Of a stretch of DNA of 64,000 nt, positions 33,602 through 42,946 are shown one piece after another. Source of the DNA: Bacterioplanes sp965233665 (GTDB lineage Bacteria; Pseudomonadota; Gammaproteobacteria; Pseudomonadales; Oceanobacteraceae). The translations under genes were made by a program, and so were the position numbers. Below the pieces are notes generated by a model. That model saw only the letters and a list, made by a program, of their open reading frames with translations. It was not told the origin of the DNA and searched no databases. Every line of letters begins with the position of its first letter. Position 1 is the first letter of the stretch. Location of the stretch: NCBI GenBank assembly GCA_965233665.1, contig CBDDTG010000045.1:1-64000 (forward strand), in the 5' to 3' direction.

Positions 33602-34570
33602 ATGCAACGCTTACGCACCTTTCTTCAACAACACAGTGACAACCCGGCTCTGACCGATGTAATCGATGGCCTGATGGTGGCATGCAAAGACATCGCACAT
33701 CGTATTCAGCTCGGTGCCGCTGCGGGTGTGTTGGGCAGTGCGGAACGCGAAAATGTGCAAGGCGAGTGTCAGAAAAAGCTGGACGTCATTTCCAATGACA
33801 TCCTGAAGCAGACTTTGGCACAGCAGCCTGCGGTCAAAGGCATGGCCAGCGAAGAAGAAGAGCTGCCGGTAGCCGCCAACCCAGACGGCAGCCTGCTGGT
33901 GCTGTTCGATCCGCTGGACGGCTCTTCTAACATTGACGTTAACGTTACCGTTGGCACTATTTTTTCCATATTGCCTGCCCGCGATGGCGATGATGCCGGC
34001 GCCGAAAGTGCCTATTTGCAGCCAGGCAGCGCTCAATTAGCGGCCGGCTATGTGCTGTATGGCCCATCCACCATTTTGGTGTTGACGCTGGGTAACGGCG
34101 TGTATTCCTTTACTCTGGACCCACGCATTGGCGAGTTCGTACTGCAGCGCGAGCAAATTGCCATTCCGACCGAGACCAAAGAGTTTGCCATCAATATGTC
34201 CAACCAGCGTTTCTGGCTGGAGCCGATGCAAAACTATGTAGCTGACCTGCTACAAGGTGAAGAAGGCCCATTAGGCAAGCGCTACAACATGCGCTGGATT
34301 GCCTCCATGGTGGCGGAGATTCATCGCATCATGACCCGTGGCGGCCTGTTTATGTACCCGTATGATCGCCGCGAGCCGAACAAGCCAGGCAAGCTGCGCT
34401 TGATGTACGAAGGCAACCCGATGAGCTTCTTGGTTCTGCAAGCTGGCGGCAAAGCTTCAACCGCCTTTACTGAAATCATGAACATTCAGCCGCAAGGCAT
34501 TCACGAGCGAGTGTCTGTGGTTATGGGCTCAGCGCAAGAAGTGGACAACGTCGAACGCTATCACGGTTGA
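33602..34570 (+). CDS. fbp: Fructose-1,6-bisphosphatase, class I
   Basis: Gluconeogenic phosphatase of 322 residues. Metal and phosphate sites are visible: MASEEEELPV, LVLFDPLDGSSNIDVNVTVG and GGLFMYPYDRREPNKPGKLR. Length and motifs fit FBPase I. The final 10 bases overlap the end of the convergent histidine kinase gene. Its reading frame is intact. Confidence 0.97.
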   Translation: MQRLRTFLQQHSDNPALTDVIDGLMVACKDIAHRIQLGAAAGVLGSAERENVQGECQKKLDVISNDILKQTLAQQPAVKGMASEEEELPVAANPDGSLLVLFDPLDGSSNIDVNVTVGTIFSILPARDGDDAGAESAYLQPGSAQLAAGYVLYGPSTILVLTLGNGVYSFTLDPRIGEFVLQREQIAIPTETKEFAINMSNQRFWLEPMQNYVADLLQGEEGPLGKRYNMRWIASMVAEIHRIMTRGGLFMYPYDRREPNKPGKLRLMYEGNPMSFLVLQAGGKASTAFTEIMNIQPQGIHERVSVVMGSAQEVDNVERYHG

Positions 34571-36440
34571 GGCAACCAACGCTGAAGGGTCGCGGTTAAG
34601 GTAGCGACCCGCAGCGGTTTGGGCAGATAGTCAGACATCCCGGCTTGTAGGCAGCGCTCATGAATATTGTCCGTTGTACTGGCCGTGCAGGCGATGATCG
34701 GCATGCCATGGCCAGCTTGGCGTAATGCTCGACTGGTTTCAAAGCCATCCAAGCCTGGCATATGGCAGTCCAGCAAGATTAAGTCAAAACTCTGCTGCTG
34801 ACACATCTCTAGGCATTCATTGCCATTGGACGCCGACGCAATCACAGCAGCGGGCAACAGTCGGCTAAGCATTTTACGCGTCACTTTAAGATTAACTAAG
34901 TTATCTTCCACCACCAGCAATCGCAGTGGCTGAGAGCTGGTTGACGCCGGCTGGGACGCCTCTGATTCAACAATGTCGACGGGCAAAATCACCGTCACCC
35001 GAGTGCCATGGCCGACATTATCTTCAATGTGCAGCTCACCTTCGAGAATTTGACTGATGTGATGGCAAATGGTCAGGCCTAACCCCGCGCCTTCATAGCG
35101 GCGGTTGAAGGATGAGCTGACCTGAGCAAAGGCTTCTAACACACGTGCTTTTTGCTCATCAGCAATGCCAATCCCAGTATCCGTGACGGCAATGCGTAAC
35201 TGGGCGGGCATGACGCTCTGATCCAAGGCCAGGTGCAAAACCACCATGCCCTGCTCGGTGAACTTCAGTGCATTATCAACCAGATGACGTACCGTTTGTC
35301 GCAGTAAAGAAGGATCCACACGCAACCAGCTACGTTGCACCGCTGGCTCATAATCCACCACCAGTGACAAACCATTTTCCAGCGCCCGCTGACGAAAAGA
35401 TACCAGCAAGTTCTCTAGCAGCACAGGAATGCGCTGTGCCTCCGGATGCACACTGAGGCGGTTTTTCTCCATATCCACCACCACCAGCACGTCTTCTAAC
35501 AGCTGTGTTAGATGCGTCAGCGATTGCTCGGCCAAACCTTTGAACTCGGTAAACTCCTGCTCACTGTTCTCCAGACTCAGCAGCTGCAACATGCCCACGG
35601 CGCCATTTAGCGGTGTGCGCAGCTCATGACTCATCATGGCCAAGAACTCGCTTTTGGCACGGCTGGCGGCTTGGGTTTTTTGTTGTTCCGACATCAGTTG
35701 GCGAGTAAAGGCGCGTTGATCCTTACCCGCCTGCTCCAGCGACTCGGCCAAGCGATTGGCAGATTCTTGCAATTGGCCGATTTCGGCACCGTGATCAACG
35801 GCAATGCGACCACTGATATTGCCCAACGCTAAGCGACCAATGAAGCGTGAGACATTCTCCAACGGTGGAATAATGCCCATCGCTGCCAGACGACCAAAGA
35901 CCGCGGCAAGCACCACCACCAACACCCCTGACACCAATGTTTGATACAGGCTTTGCAACTGCTGCTGGCGAATAAAATGATCCGACACACCTAAAATAAT
36001 GACGGCGAGTGTCTCTTCAGTGGCAGGCTCTGCGGCCAGATCCGACAGCTCGGAATCCGACAGCGGCTCCACCAAGCGCGTCACAGGGTAAGCCTGATAA
36101 CGCACGGCTTGTGACTCCAAACTGGCGTAGTCGTCACTGAATGTTTCCAACAGGGTTGCGCCAGTCGGTGCTTGCAACTGCAAAGAGACAAAGACGGGTT
36201 GCTGCAGAATTTGGCTAATCAATGGCTGCAATAAATCGTAGTTGCCCGATATAAGAGGGGTATTCAGGCAGCCGCCGTCAGGTTGGCCATCAGGATTTCG
36301 GCCTGGCGAGCGCTGTCTTCATGAATATCATTCCAGCGTTGCCATAGATTAAGAGCCGTCAGTATTACCACTGTGATCAGTGCCGGTATCGCGCCCACCA
36401 GCGTAATGCGACGGCGAATCGACCACTGACGAATACTCAT
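34561..36440 (-). pseudogene. Hybrid sensor histidine kinase with receiver domain, frameshift near its N-terminus
   Basis: Membrane hybrid kinase. Translation from ATG 36440 gives MSIRQWSIRRRITLVGAIPA with a first membrane segment, then stops near 36270. The next frame continues (LNTPLISGNYDLLQPLISQI) through a periplasmic domain, a second membrane span (LVSGVLVVVLAAVFGRLAAM), HAMP-like linker, HisKA (EFLAMMSHELRTPLNGAVGM), ATPase (VDNALKFTEQG; VTDTGIGIADE; YEGAGLGLTIC) and a C-terminal receiver (LLVVEDNLVNLKVTRKML; DLILLDCHMPGLDG). The shift lies at about 36266-36273 (CTGCCTGAATA). It overlaps the substrate-binding gene by four bases, so the kinase probably sensed ligand via that protein. 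BarA-like architecture; output unknown. Confidence 0.82.
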
Positions 36441-37329
36441 GGTGACGGATCGGCTAACTCTGCTGCCAGTGCTTGCGCATCGGGTAGCACCATATTGAGG
36501 GAGCGCGCCACCTGCTCGTTGTAGCGCACGTGAAAGTATGGGTTGTAACCTGCTGCAGGCCAGTTGCCGGCGATGGCAAGGTCCAACATTTCTGCAGTGC
36601 GCTGCGCCATCTGTGCCATATCACTGTGAGTGGTGGCCAGTGCACCAGCCTTAATGTAAGCATTGGATGGGCCGAATAAAGGGACGTTCTGGCGGTAGGC
36701 GGTAATCAGGATGTTCTTTATGTTGGCCGCGCTGTACAGTTCTGGATCATACACCCCTACCAACGCATGACTGTCTTTTAACAGTGCCACCAACGCATGG
36801 TTCAGGCTATCGTAATCGCTGGCCGCCACCACTCTAAGCGGCCCTGGCAGCGAGTCAACAGTGCCATCCGCACGCAGCGGTTGCGCTGAAAACTCAGACC
36901 ACTGTTCCCTCGCTTCCAACAACACGCCAAGTTGTTGCTCTGGCCCCAATAGCACACGCGCCAACGCTAAACTGGCGCGCTAGCGGCGGCTCAATAAACA
37001 GAGCAGAGCGCAATTGCGATTGATACTGAAGGTACTGTTGGCGAGTAATGTAAACAGCCAGCACAGGGCTGGCTCACTTTGCCGGCCAACGCCGCCACCG
37101 AAGGTGCACCAACCGCGACCACCAGTTTGGCACCCGCCAGGGCATCGACTTGAGTCGTTTGTGCGATATCGTGTTTGCTCAACTGCTGCAATTGCTGAGT
37201 AAAACTCTCAACGGAGCGCATCGGTCGATGGCTAAACACCATCACCTCAGCTGCCCAAGCAGGCATTGTCAGAGCAAGTAGTGTCAGCGCCATCAGCGCT
37301 GACCACCACGATTTATGCATTGCATCCAT
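36437..37329 (-). pseudogene. ABC-type substrate-binding protein (PF04392-like), two frameshifts
   Basis: Periplasmic binding protein of the ABC_sub_bind type. The first frame gives a signal peptide (MHKSWWSALMALTLLALTMP-AWA) and VQLQQLSKHDI-like and KLVVAVGAPSVAALAG segments, stopping just after 37000. A middle frame reads VLAVYITRQQYLQYQSQLRS and ALFIEPPLARQ, and a third begins with LARVLLGPEQQLGVLLE and continues with IKNILITAYRQNVPLFGPSN. The shifts lie near 37060 and 36970. Proteins of this type bound to hybrid kinases or in TonB cassettes usually act as ligand sensors rather than as ABC-transporter parts; no permease or ATPase gene is nearby. The three genes from 34561 to 39635 look like one operon. 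Confidence 0.78.
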
Positions 37330-37344
37330 GCGGGTGCGGTCTCG

Positions 37345-39635
37345 TTAGAACTCCAGCCCAAGGCGGAGGAAATAAATATCATTGACCTCGTAGCGCTGAC
37401 GCAAGTAAACCAGCGACGAGTCGTCAATCAGGTGGTGCCAGAAAACGCCCAAATAGGGTCGATAGCGCCCTAGCTGCCAGTGCCGGTTTATATTCACTTC
37501 GTAGCGCCGGTACCGCTGATCCAGACCTGCAGCATCGCCATACGCATCAGCCCAGAAATGGGACACGGCAAAGCGCCAGTCATCGGCATTATGAATCCAA
37601 CTAGCAACAACGCTGTCGCGAGCGCTGGCGCGCAATTCTACCCGCTGCAAGTCTCGAATGTCTTTGCTTGTCAGACCACTGGTATCTCCAAGCGTGACAT
37701 CCGCATCCACATACGCGCTGACCAGCCACAGCTGATTACGTGGTGAAATTTGCCAGTTGATTTGCAAATCCGCCCCCTGCACTTTCATTTCCGTATCTGA
37801 GCGCACATTGGTGGTTTGCAAGTTGATGGGATCTGAGATCAGCTGAGTTTGGAAAGTGCGGTACAGCTTAAGGTCAACTTCAACACCGTACTGGGCGAAG
37901 TTGCCGTAATAACCCAACTCCCAACTGGTGATTTTTTCATGATCAAGCTGACGTGAACCCGGGGTCTGATTCAGAAAATAAGTGCCTTTATCCAACCCCA
38001 AGTAATTGTCCGTCAGATCCCGGGCCGTCAACGAGTACTCCGGCTCCTGCTCCAATAAATCGGGCGAGCGCACCGCCTGAGAAGCAACAAAACGCAAACT
38101 GTGCTGTGGTTGCACCTGCCAGTTCAGTGCCAGCCGCGGCGATAGAAACATTGTCGTTAGTATCTTCACTTTCATAAGTGGCACCCACATTCAGCAACCA
38201 ACGCTTGGCAAAGCGCCATTCACCACTGGCAAACAAGCGGTAAGTATCGTTTTTAACGTAACCGTTGTAGTAGGTTTCTGAGTTTGCTTGATCGCGCCTT
38301 AAAATTGGCGCCAATCACGGTGCGCAGCGTGTCAGACCAGACGTAGGTGTCCTGCCATTCCACATCGTAGCGCTGCTCATTGATGTCCCAGTTGACCAGA
38401 CCGCAGCTCTCTTCCTCTAAGTTCGCCAAAGTCGACAGATCACTGGGGTCTATCGCTCGACCCAAGACTGCCAGCACTTGCTCCACCTGCGGTTGAGTCA
38501 CAGCCACGCCGGTTAACTGCTCTATTTGCTCAGGCGTTGCCGCTCCAGAGAGCAATAACCCAAGCAGTTGTTGGTCTCCTGCAAATACCGTTTCCACCCA
38601 AACTGGGTTCTGTTGATACAGGGTAAATAACCCTGGGTCGAAGCCAATGGAAGGCACACACGCGCGGCTATCTACTTGTCGATCATTGCGTTGCCAGTAG
38701 GGCGCGCAGCGACGAGCTGTGCTCAGCGGAATGATCGAACTGCAGGTGGCCCAACACGTATTGCTGATTCACGTGTTGATCCGGTGGATCTTGCCAAGGG
38801 TCATCCCCTTCATTGACGTGCATCTGCGACGTGCCGCGCTTTAATGACGCTTGTAAATTCAACTGCGTCATCGGGGTCAACTGGCGATGGTAATAGCCGG
38901 TCACAAAGCCGTGACGACGGCCATCGCGGAAATTATCGCCGCGCAAACGCTCATCATTTTCCCCCGTTCTGGCACCATCAAAGCCATCGCTGCCATCAAA
39001 GGTCGCGCTAATCCGATAACTGCTGAGCTCTCCCACACCAGCATGACTGGCAAAGGCACCACGTGTATTTTGGTTACCCGCTTGATAACGCAACCGGGTG
39101 CCGACACTGTCGGCTGGGTGGCGGGTAATAATATTGATCACGCCGACGAAGGCATTGGTTGCCGTAGGTGGCGGAGTTGGGCCCACGAATGACCTCAATG
39201 CGTTGAATGTCCTCCAACGCCACCGCCAAATCATCCCAGACAACCGCTGCAATCCCTGGGCGAATCGCTGAGCGGCCATCGACCAGCACCTGCATGCGAC
39301 GTGTTAGGTTTGGGTTACCAGCGTGATAAGTGACAGAAGCATTGTTATCGCCATCGCTGTGGCCGATGAACATGCCAGGGACGAACCGCATCAGCTCGGG
39401 TATTGTGCGGACACCCCAAGCCGCAATTTGCTCGGCTTCGATGACGGTGACACTGGCTGGCGCATCGGCACGGGCTTGTCGCAGGCGAGATGCGCTTAAT
39501 ACCACGGGCAGCTCGGTAGCCAACGCAAAGGGCGTTTCTAGCCCCATTGTTTCTGCTGCCAGTTCGTCATCCAGTGAAGTTGCAAGGGCTTCTACAGCCA
39601 CAGTAGCGAGGCAACAAATAGGGCCAAGTTTTCAT
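37345..39635 (-). pseudogene. TonB-dependent receptor with five frameshifts
   Basis: Outer-membrane receptor of about 760 codons when the frames are joined. Corrected at an AAAA tract just after the ATG at 39635, it opens MKLGPICCLATVAVEALA, a signal peptide. The plug domain follows (ELPVVLSASRLRQARADAPA; IPELMRFVPGMFIGHSDGDN; IEVIRGPNSATYG, then NAFVGVINIITRHP in another frame). Barrel pieces continue in successive frames to the C-terminal YFLRLGLEF. Frame changes lie near 39630, 39157, 38703, 38300 and 38142, each one base. Intact neighbours on both sides argue against random sequencing error alone. The C-terminus is only 15 bp from the substrate-binding gene. Confidence 0.85.
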
Positions 39636-39797
39636 GATGGACGTTCATTCATAGCTGTTTGTTCACGAAGTCTAGGAACAAATCCATCAATGGTAAACCT
39701 GTGTCAGCAGATACAAACCATGGTGCGCCTGACAGTGGGCCAGGCTTGCGGCTATAATCCGCCCACCTTATATTCTGCAACTCGATGGATCACCAAG

Positions 39798-40325
39798 ATG
39801 AGCTACAACTCTATTCCTGCAGGCAAAGATTTGCCTAACGACGTTTATGTTGTGATTGAGATTCCCGCCAATCACTCACCGATCAAGTACGAAATCGACA
39901 AAGACATGGATTGCCTGTTGGTCGACCGCTTTATGGCAACGCCGATGTTCTACCCAGCCAACTACGGCTACATCCCCAACACTTTGGCTGATGACGGCGA
40001 CCCTCTGGATGTGCTGGTGGTCACTCCGTACCCAGTGCAACCTGGTTCGGTGATTCGTGCGCGCGCCGTGGGCGTATTGAACATGGAAGATGAAGCCGGT
40101 GAAGACGCCAAGCTGGTGGCCGTGCCACATGAGAAACTGACCCAGTTGTACAATGACGTACAGGACGTGGATGATTTGCCACAACTGCTGCGTGACCAGA
40201 TCGGCCATTTCTTCGAAAACTACAAAGACTTAGAAAAAGGCAAATGGGTCAAAGTCAAAGGCTGGGATAACGCCGAGGCTGCGCGCAAGATGATTACCGA
40301 CTCTGCCGCGGCCTACAAAGGCTAA
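39798..40325 (+). CDS. ppa: Inorganic pyrophosphatase
   Basis: Soluble family I pyrophosphatase of 175 residues that hydrolyses PPi. The signature DDGDPLDVLVV with its three catalytic Asp is present, as are KYEIDKD, YPANYGYIPNTLA and KDLEKGKWVKV. The start at 39798 gives the standard N-terminus MSYNSIPAGKDLPNDVYVVI; the open frame extends further left but into the divergent region. A strong terminator follows. Confidence 0.97.
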   Translation: MSYNSIPAGKDLPNDVYVVIEIPANHSPIKYEIDKDMDCLLVDRFMATPMFYPANYGYIPNTLADDGDPLDVLVVTPYPVQPGSVIRARAVGVLNMEDEAGEDAKLVAVPHEKLTQLYNDVQDVDDLPQLLRDQIGHFFENYKDLEKGKWVKVKGWDNAEAARKMITDSAAAYKG

Positions 40326-40338
40326 GTGCGGATCCAAT

Positions 40339-40364
40339 AAAAAAGGAGCCATTGGCTCCTTTTT
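40339..40364. terminator. Rho-independent terminator between ppa and the LOV gene
   Basis: AAAAAAGGAGCC-ATT-GGCTCCTTTTTT has U tracts on both strands and serves both convergent genes. Confidence 0.93.
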
Positions 40365-40389
40365 TATTGCCGGCGAGTGACGCAATCAC

Positions 40390-40854
40390 TCACTGTGCAA
40401 GGCGGGCTTTCAGCTCAGCCAGCTCTTGCTCGGCCTTTTTGGCTCGCTCTTCGGCTTCGATTTGCGCGGTGACGTCTTTTTGCACACCGATGTAATAGGT
40501 CAGTTGATCATCGTCGTTGTACACAGGTGAGATGCTCAGCTCGTTCCAAAACAGGCTGCCATCTTTGCGATAATTGCGCAGCACCACACGACTGGAGCGC
40601 CCTAGTTCTATTGCTTCTCGAATGGCCTCCAAACCGTCCTGTGCACGATCTCCCGCCTGCATAAAACGACAATCCTGGTAGAGGATTTCGTCGGCGCTGT
40701 AACCCGTCAGGCGTTCAAAAGCGCGATTCACATAGATCAGAATATTGTCATCACCCTCCTGCTCGGCGATCACAATTCCGTCGTTGGAGGCATCCACTGC
40801 TTTTTTTAGCAGTTCCAAACTGATAGGGCCGCCATTGTTCAGGTCGGTGACCAT
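40390..40854 (-). CDS. Short LOV-domain photoreceptor protein
   Basis: Blue-light sensor of 154 residues made almost only of one LOV (PAS) domain plus a C-terminal coiled helix (EERAKKAEQELAELKARL). The photoactive Cys is at residue 62 in YQDCRFMQ, the counterpart of the NCRFLQ motif where light forms a flavin-cysteinyl adduct. Flavin-site residues follow in VVLRNYRKDGSLFWNELSIS and TYYIGVQKDVTAQ. The wording ASNDGIVIAEQEGDDNILIY and LTGYSADEILYQD is very close to the short LOV proteins of Pseudomonas putida. ATG 40854 follows GGAG at seven bases; a longer frame to 40902 is less likely. It is divergent from a LitR-like MerR regulator, which suggests a joint light response. No output domain, so it must act by protein contact. 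Confidence 0.9.
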   Translation of the reverse strand: MVTDLNNGGPISLELLKKAVDASNDGIVIAEQEGDDNILIYVNRAFERLTGYSADEILYQDCRFMQAGDRAQDGLEAIREAIELGRSSRVVLRNYRKDGSLFWNELSISPVYNDDDQLTYYIGVQKDVTAQIEAEERAKKAEQELAELKARLAQ

Positions 40855-40958
40855 GTGTTGTCTCCAGTGTCGATGTCCGCGTAACCATACTATAGGCTGC
40901 AACAGAAAAGGAAGGTTCAGCCCTCGGCCAAAACACAGCGTGCTTTGCAGACACCCTT

Positions 40959-40987
40959 TTTACATTGTGTATAAGTGCTTATAGAAT
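40959..40987 (+). promoter_or_regulatory. Promoter of the LitR-like regulator with an overlapping TACA-TGTA palindrome
   Basis: TTTACA (40959-40964), a 17-base spacer and TAGAAT (40982-40987) make a good sigma-70 type promoter 35 bp before the MerR start. The palindrome TACA-TTG-TGTA (40961-40971) overlaps the -35 element and would suit an autorepressor operator. It lies about 110 bp from the LOV start. Confidence 0.5.
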
Positions 40988-41021
40988 GCTGTACCACTCA
41001 GTTGTGCAGCAAGAGCCCGCC

Positions 41022-41939
41022 ATGACCCGTCATCTGGATGAACCACAGGCCGCCTATTATCCGATTCGTGTTGTCTCTAACGAAACCGGAGTTAATGCCA
41101 TCACCTTGCGTGCCTGGGAACGTCGCTATGGCTTAATCACGCCCAAGCGCACGGCGAAGGGCCATCGCCTGTACACCGAAGAAGACATTCGACTGATCAA
41201 ACAAGTGGTTTCTCTGCTTAACCGCGGCATCCCCATTTCGCAAGCCAGAGCCATGTTGGATCATGATCAAAACGCCCCCGATGTTGCGATCACCAGCCAG
41301 GCACAGCCATCGCAATGGCACCAATACCGCGAGCAATTGGCCACCGCCGTGCAAGCATTTGACGACCAAGCGCTCGGCAAGACGTTTGATGAGGTCAGTC
41401 AGTTTTTTCCGATTGATATCGCCCTGCGTTTTTTGCTCATACCTATTTACAACCAACTGCGCGATACCGTCACTCAGCCGCTAGGGCAAGCACGACTGCG
41501 GTTTTATAGCGGTTTTCTGCACGCTCGCTTAGCCTGGCGCTTATCCGAGCAGCAACAGCGCACGCCCAGCGCCAGCCTGCTGGTCGCCTGCACCAGCAAC
41601 GATGACAGCATTGAACTGCTATTAACGGCCATTTTGCTCAAGCAAATGGGGCTGCGCTGTGTGTGGATGAACGGCTTGCTAAGTGCAGAACAAGTGGTCG
41701 AGTGTTTAACCACCATGGATTGGCAGGCGGCCTTATTGCAGTTACCTGCCAGTGCCGATGATGCCCAACTGGCCATTGCCCGCGACATTGCTGTCGAATC
41801 AGGCCGGCCAGTGTTTGTGAGCGGCGTAGCCGCCGACAGTCATGATCGCTTGCGCCAGATGGGCGTCATCGCCCTGCAAGACGATGTACAGCAATCGGCG
41901 TTGAATATTCGCGACATGCTAGCAGGCCCTAGCGCATGA
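41022..41939 (+). CDS. MerR-family regulator, LitR/CarH-like without cobalamin-binding His
   Basis: Transcription regulator of 305 residues. The N-terminal MerR winged helix is clear (YYPIRVVSNETGVNAITLRA; WERRYGLITPKRTAKGHRLY). A helical bundle and a Rossmann-like domain follow, as in the light-responsive CarH/LitR group. At the place where B12-binding members carry a His (about SLLVACTSNDDSIELLLTAI), no DxHxxG or ExHxxG motif is seen, so it should not bind adenosylcobalamin. Such class II LitR regulators are known in Pseudomonas, where a short LOV protein acts as the photosensor. The divergent LOV gene here fits that scheme. The start at 41022 (MTRHLDE) is preferred over an upstream in-frame ATG at 40965. 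Its stop overlaps rsmC by four bases. Confidence 0.85.
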   Translation: MTRHLDEPQAAYYPIRVVSNETGVNAITLRAWERRYGLITPKRTAKGHRLYTEEDIRLIKQVVSLLNRGIPISQARAMLDHDQNAPDVAITSQAQPSQWHQYREQLATAVQAFDDQALGKTFDEVSQFFPIDIALRFLLIPIYNQLRDTVTQPLGQARLRFYSGFLHARLAWRLSEQQQRTPSASLLVACTSNDDSIELLLTAILLKQMGLRCVWMNGLLSAEQVVECLTTMDWQAALLQLPASADDAQLAIARDIAVESGRPVFVSGVAADSHDRLRQMGVIALQDDVQQSALNIRDMLAGPSA

Positions 41940-42940
41940 GTGCTGAGCAACAATTACTGTTACGCCACAACAATTGGCAACGTCAGGATGCACTGGTCGT
42001 CTGTGGCCACCAAAGCGTCGAGCCAGAGTTTGCGGCGATCTTACGCGAGCATAAGATTCCCTTGCTGAGCTGGGATTTGCCCACCCAGCAGCGCTTTCAA
42101 CAGCAGCACGTCGATGCCCGTCACGCCATACCTGACCCTGGCCAATTACAGGCCCATACCCTGGTATTGATGTGGCCGAAATCGAAGGCTCTGGCCACGG
42201 CCTTACTGCACTGTTTGGCCGCCATGGCGGTGCCTGCACAACAGGTGTTTGCCGTGGCAGCCAACGACGCGGGTGGTAAAAGCATTGGCAGTTGTGCCAG
42301 CAAAGCGGGCCACAGTGCCGAAAAAATAGACAGCGCCAGACGTTGCAGCCTCTGGCAGTTAACCTTACAGCCAAACGCTGACTTTAACTGGCTGCGCCAT
42401 GCCAGCTCCTTTAGCGCTGAGCAACAGAGTTTTATGGCACTGCCAGGCGTGTTCAGCTTTGATCGCCTTGACCGCGGCACGGCGGTATTACTGGAACACT
42501 TGCCCGCACCGGAGCATGGCCGCGTGCTCGATCTGGGCTGCGGTGCCGGTGTGATCGGCCTTACTTTCAAGCGACGCAGCCCAGGCTTAGAGCTAACCCT
42601 TAGCGATGTTGACGCACTGGCGTTGCGCAGTGCTGAGCTGAACAGCCTGCGCCAACAGTTGCCGGTGCGCTTACAGGCCAGTGATGGGCTAAACGCCATT
42701 CAAGGCCGCTACGATTACATCGTCTGCAACCCCCCTTTTCATCAAGGCAAAGAAACAGATTATCAGTTCGCCCAAAGGCTGTTTGCCGATGCGCCTCAGC
42801 ACCTGACTCAGGATGGCCAGCTGTGGTTGATTGCCAACCGACATTTACCTTATGAAGAATGGGCGCAGCAGCACTTCGCCAGGGTAGAAGTGATGGTCCA
42901 GAGCGACGGCTTTAAACTGCTGCTGGCCAGCCAGCAATAA
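41936..42940 (+). CDS. rsmC: 16S rRNA m2G1207 methyltransferase RsmC
   Basis: Ribosomal RNA methyltransferase of 334 residues with the two-domain RsmC build. The inactive N-terminal half (SVEPEFAAILREHKIPLLSW) precedes the active C-terminal half with the SAM motif VLDLGCGAGVIGLTFKRR and the catalytic NPPFHQG (DYIVCNPPFHQGKETDYQFA). It modifies G1207 of the small subunit. Coupled by an ATGA overlap to the MerR regulator and followed after 6 bp by a receptor-like gene. Confidence 0.93.
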   Translation: MSAEQQLLLRHNNWQRQDALVVCGHQSVEPEFAAILREHKIPLLSWDLPTQQRFQQQHVDARHAIPDPGQLQAHTLVLMWPKSKALATALLHCLAAMAVPAQQVFAVAANDAGGKSIGSCASKAGHSAEKIDSARRCSLWQLTLQPNADFNWLRHASSFSAEQQSFMALPGVFSFDRLDRGTAVLLEHLPAPEHGRVLDLGCGAGVIGLTFKRRSPGLELTLSDVDALALRSAELNSLRQQLPVRLQASDGLNAIQGRYDYIVCNPPFHQGKETDYQFAQRLFADAPQHLTQDGQLWLIANRHLPYEEWAQQHFARVEVMVQSDGFKLLLASQQ

Positions 42941-42946
42941 TCATCG

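Noticed and set aside
36437..37329. A functioning ABC importer
   Set aside because: No permease or ATPase gene nearby; the binding protein is broken by two frameshifts and is linked to a kinase and a TonB receptor instead.
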